This document shows positions 14,876 through 17,339 of a DNA stretch of 17,339 nucleotides, piece by piece (within the stretch, counting starts at the first letter, position 1; each line of letters starts with the position of its first letter). This DNA comes from Bacillota bacterium (GTDB taxonomy: Bacteria; Bacillota; Clostridia; Lachnospirales; Lachnospiraceae). The notes beneath the pieces were generated by a model that saw only the letters and a program-made list of their open reading frames with translations, was not told where the DNA came from and did not search any database. The stretch is from contig JAEZQN010000266.1 of the NCBI GenBank assembly GCA_023441145.1, forward strand, positions 1 through 17,339. The letters run 5' to 3'. A program made the translations under genes and the position numbers.

Positions 14876-15502
14876 ATGGAATTTTATGAGGTAGTAGATA
14901 GTAGAAGAACCGTAAGAGATTTTAAGGAGGAACCTATAGAGCAGGAAGTGCTAGAGAGAGTACTCTTAGCAGGCCTAAAGGCGCCCACCAATGATCATAT
15001 GCGGAATTGGCATTTTATTGTGTTAGAGGATAAGAGTCAGATGGAAGCACTCATTAAGAAAATCCCGAAAAAAGTATCAGAAAAACGTGTGAACTTTATC
15101 ATGGACAGTTGGAGATTAAAGGATGAATTTCAGCGAGATATGTATAAGGATGGGATCCCAAAACAGTATCAGATGTTATTAAGTGCAAGTTGCATTGTGA
15201 TTCCCTTATTCGAACAAAAAGGTAAGCTCCTGGAGCCAAAGAATTTATCAGCCTTAAATGCATTTGCCTCCATCTGGTGTTGTATGGAGAATATATTTTT
15301 AGCAGCAACAGCCGAAGGTTATGCCTGTACCCTGCGTATTCCTATGGGAGAGGAAGAAGATTATGTAAGAAGTGTTTTAAATTTTCCTAAGGGGTATCAG
15401 ATGCCATGCTATATTGGTATTGGAAGACCAATAGAGGATGTGGTGATACATAAGCAAAAGGAGATATCCTTAGAAGAGAGAATACATAGGAATCAGTGGT
15501 AA
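14876..15502 (+). CDS. Nitroreductase-family FMN-dependent oxidoreductase
   Basis: The 208-residue protein is a flavoprotein of the nitroreductase family, which uses NAD(P)H to reduce nitro compounds, quinones or similar electrophiles. Visible are the N-terminal FMN-phosphate-binding segment DSRRTVRDF (residues 8-16), KAPTNDHMRNWHFIVLED, a central ASIWCCMENIFLAATAEGYA helix, and the C-terminal cofactor-binding region CYIGIGRPIEDV. It follows the MarR gene with a strong ribosome binding site (AAGGAGGAG), giving a typical detoxification operon in which the repressor probably senses the enzyme's substrate. The specific substrate is unknown. Confidence 0.92.
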   Translation: MEFYEVVDSRRTVRDFKEEPIEQEVLERVLLAGLKAPTNDHMRNWHFIVLEDKSQMEALIKKIPKKVSEKRVNFIMDSWRLKDEFQRDMYKDGIPKQYQMLLSASCIVIPLFEQKGKLLEPKNLSALNAFASIWCCMENIFLAATAEGYACTLRIPMGEEEDYVRSVLNFPKGYQMPCYIGIGRPIEDVVIHKQKEISLEERIHRNQW

Positions 15503-15522
15503 GGAAAGCAATAAGTTATTGA

Positions 15523-15805
15523 TTATATTGATGAGATACCAAGCTGCAATGCAAAGATGATAAAGATAAGTCCAAAGCTTATTTGCATGATAGGGATTGC
15601 CTTCGGTGATTTTTCAAACATTGTCTTTGCCATCCCAGCCATTACTCCATAACCGATAAATATAATTAAAGATAATATTATAAAGGCTATGCCTAGAATA
15701 AGGCTTTGGATAGAGTAGTGCCTACTTGTCTTATCAACATATTGAGGCAGAAAGGCAAGGAAAAAGATAGTAATCTTAGGATTTAAAAGATTCAGAAGAA
15801 TTACA
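15523..15805 (-). pseudogene. LysE/RhtB-family exporter, C-terminal half only
   Basis: The minus strand encodes about 94 residues matching the C-terminal half of the amino-acid exporter family LysE/RhtB: LLNLLNPKITIFFLAFLPQY, then membrane segments LILGIAFIILSLIIFIGYG and IMQISFGLIFIIFALQLGI, with a normal stop. Full proteins are about 200 residues; the N-terminal half, including the first membrane segments, is absent. The open frame runs on to an ATG at 15834, but those codons are antisense to the recognition helix of the MocR gene, so the true gene stops near 15796-15805. It is the remainder of a gene lost in a deletion that also removed the start of the divergent regulator. Confidence 0.8.
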
Positions 15806-17072
15806 TGTGGCACGTAACGTTGTAATAGAGGCATATGAGAAGTTGACAGCGGAAGGCTATGTATATAAAAAAAACGGTTCTGGCACCTATATCAGTGAAG
15901 GAGTCATTTTTCGCAAACCAGAACAGAAAATCAATACATATAATTGCTCTATAGTACCACCTAAACCACGTACTTCTGTTTCTTTTCGAACTGGAATACC
16001 AGATTTGACGCGAATACCGATAAAGAAGTGGGGGCAAATTTATCATAAAATTGCACTGGATATGAAACCACATCAAATGGATTATCAGAATGCTCTTGGT
16101 GATGAGTCTCTTAGAACGACCTTAGCAAAATATTTAAATCGTGTAAGGGGAACAGCTATCAGTCCACAAAATATTCTTCTTACAAATGGTGCTGCTCAAT
16201 CTTTCAATTTGCTATGTCAGTTCATTTTGAATAAGGAGTATGCACTTGTGGAAAATCCACTGAGCAATGGAATCTTGCATACGCTAAAAAGTAATGGAGT
16301 TAAGATAAAAGCGATTCAAGTGGATGCGCATGGCATGGTTACATCCAACCTCCCACCCGATGCTCCAAAGCTTATTTTTACTACCCCAAGTCATCAGTTT
16401 CCAACAGGAGGGATTCTACCTGCTTCAAGAAGATTCGAACTAATTAATTATGCAAGGTGTAAAAATGCCTATATTGTTGAAGATGATTATGATAGCGAGT
16501 TCCGGTTTGATGGAGACCCAGTCGAATCTTTACAAAGCATGGGGCCTGATAGGGTAATATATGTGGGGTCCTTTTCAAAAACCTTTATGCCAGCATTACG
16601 TATTGGTTATATGGTGTTGCCCAATGAAGTAATGGATAAGATGTATGAAGCAAAATTTGTTTCGGATATTCATTCCCCAATTTTGGAACAATTAACCCTT
16701 GCGCAATTTATTGAAAGTGGTTCATTTGAACGGCATATTCACCAGATGAGAAAGTATTATTGTAGAAAACGTAATCTTCTAATGAATAGTCTGAGAAACA
16801 CTTTTGGAGAAAAAGTATCAGTAATAGGAGCAAATGCAGGCTTACATTTTGTGGCTTTGTTTGAAGATGTTATATTTAATGAAAAAATACTTCATGAGAT
16901 CAAACAGGCAGGAATAGAGATTGACACAGTAAGTAAACACCTGTTGAATCCTTCGAACGATAGTCCATACAATAATACTCTAATTTTTGGTTACGGTAAT
17001 ATACCTATGAATAAAATTGAATATGGAATAGATCTTCTTTCCTCTGTTCTACAAAATATTAATAGAAAGTAA
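15796..17072 (+). pseudogene. MocR-type (GntR-aminotransferase) regulator lacking its N-terminus
   Basis: MocR/PdxR regulators join a GntR winged helix to a PLP-binding aminotransferase-like domain. Here the aminotransferase-like part is complete: QMDYQNALGDESLRTTLAKY, LLTNGAAQSFNLL, FTTPSHQFPTGGILPASRR, the PLP aspartate region IVEDDYDSEFRF, the Schiff-base lysine in YVGSFSKTFMPALRIGYM (about residue 258 from a GTG at 15807) and a full C-terminal domain. The GntR part keeps only LHVARNVVIEAYEKLTAEGY and VYKKNGSGTYI, that is the recognition helix and wing. About 50-60 residues with the first helices are missing, and a stop in frame lies just upstream at about 15779. No ribosome binding site or promoter is seen. 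It may therefore be non-functional, or yield a protein without DNA binding. Its usual target would be the divergent exporter gene, of which only a fragment remains. Confidence 0.8.
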
Positions 17073-17190
17073 AGGTTCATTTCCAAATGAGCAAATATAA
17101 GGTGTTCTGTATATAAGATAAGGCAACCTTTGAAAGAAGGATGTGATTTGCCCGATTACTTTGCTATGGGCTACCTATAGTTTGAAGTTT

Positions 17191-17219
17191 AGCTGCAGAG
17201 TAATCTCTGTAGCTTTTTT
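17191..17219 (+). terminator. Rho-independent terminator
   Basis: The stem AGCTGCAGAG (17191-17200) pairs with CTCTGTAGCT (17205-17214) with one G-U wobble; the loop is TAAT and a T-run follows to 17219. It lies about 120 bases after the MocR-type frame. The rest of 17073-17295 shows no gene. Confidence 0.8.
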
Positions 17220-17295
17220 GTTACATAGACTAACTATGTCAAATACTTTTTTGAGAAGTTAGTTAAGTATATTATTTTTGGACATTGATAATGAC

Positions 17296-17339
17296 ATGAC
17301 AAATAAAGCACCCAATATAGCTGCTTTGAAAAAATGCAT
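17296..17339 (+). CDS. Possible start of a gene, cut by window end
   Basis: An ATG at 17296 opens a frame reading MTNKAPNIAALKKC to the window edge. It follows a terminator and an AT-rich stretch that could be a promoter region. The ribosome binding site is poor (only GGAC about 14 bases upstream). Too short to assign. Confidence 0.3.
   Translation, partial: MTNKAPNIAALKKC

Noticed and set aside
15806..15834. ATG at 15834 on the minus strand as a genuine start for the LysE-type protein
   Set aside because: The codons upstream of about 15805 are antisense to conserved MocR sequence and do not resemble LysE; the family needs about 100 more N-terminal residues.
17223..17239. ACATAG-ACTAA-CTATGT inverted repeat as an operator or terminator
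   Set aside because: It is only a 6-bp stem without a T-run directly after it, and no adjacent regulator is available to support an operator.
1..17339. tRNA, rRNA and CRISPR arrays
   Set aside because: No cloverleaf-like segments, rRNA-like stretches or regularly spaced direct repeats were seen on either strand.

Overview
The window looks like chromosomal DNA of a low-GC, Gram-positive anaerobe of the Clostridia, most plausibly a Lachnospiraceae member. This is inferred from AT-rich codon use, strong AGGAGG-type ribosome binding sites, consensus TTGACA/TATAAT promoters and gene types common in that group: FtsX-type ABC exporters, an orphan ECF S component, ECF sigma factors, and a MocR/LysE pair. 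No rRNA, tRNA, CRISPR array, phage module or replication origin was seen.

Layout. Bases 1-2315 hold the 3' part of an ABC exporter ATPase gene and its FtsX-type permease gene, which is interrupted by two closely spaced in-frame stops. Directly behind it (2320-2686) is a small deletion derivative of an insertion sequence with matching terminal inverted repeats, internal hairpins and a frameshifted transposase N-terminus (probably IS1182 type). Bases 2874-4291 are a visibly more AT-rich three-gene block: an ECF-type sigma factor with a cysteine-bearing C-terminal extension, a small carboxymuconolactone decarboxylase (CMD)-like protein without the CxxC pair, and a TfoX C-terminal domain protein. 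Bases 4292-4578 hold degenerate sequence and a strong terminator hairpin.

The centre (4579-9054) is the most interesting part. A SigZ-like sigma factor and a COG0701/DUF318 permease are transcribed leftward. An ECF transporter S component, a class I SAM methyltransferase, a CsoR-family metal-sensing repressor and a second-copy-type RsmH (16S rRNA cytosine-1402 N4-methyltransferase family) are transcribed rightward. A CsoR-like C/G palindrome sits against the -35 element of the S-component promoter, in the divergent intergenic region. This suggests, but does not prove, that the repressor controls one or both arms.

The right part (9108-15502) is an OmpR-type two-component system, convergent with and overlapping a permease-ATPase ABC exporter operon, then a divergent MarR-nitroreductase operon with a textbook promoter and a three-half-site palindrome at its predicted transcription start. 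The last part (15523-17072) is the scar of a deletion: the C-terminal half of a LysE-type exporter and a MocR-type regulator lacking its N-terminus face away from each other and are fused at their truncated 5' ends, so the shared promoter region is gone. A terminator and the possible first codons of another gene end the window.
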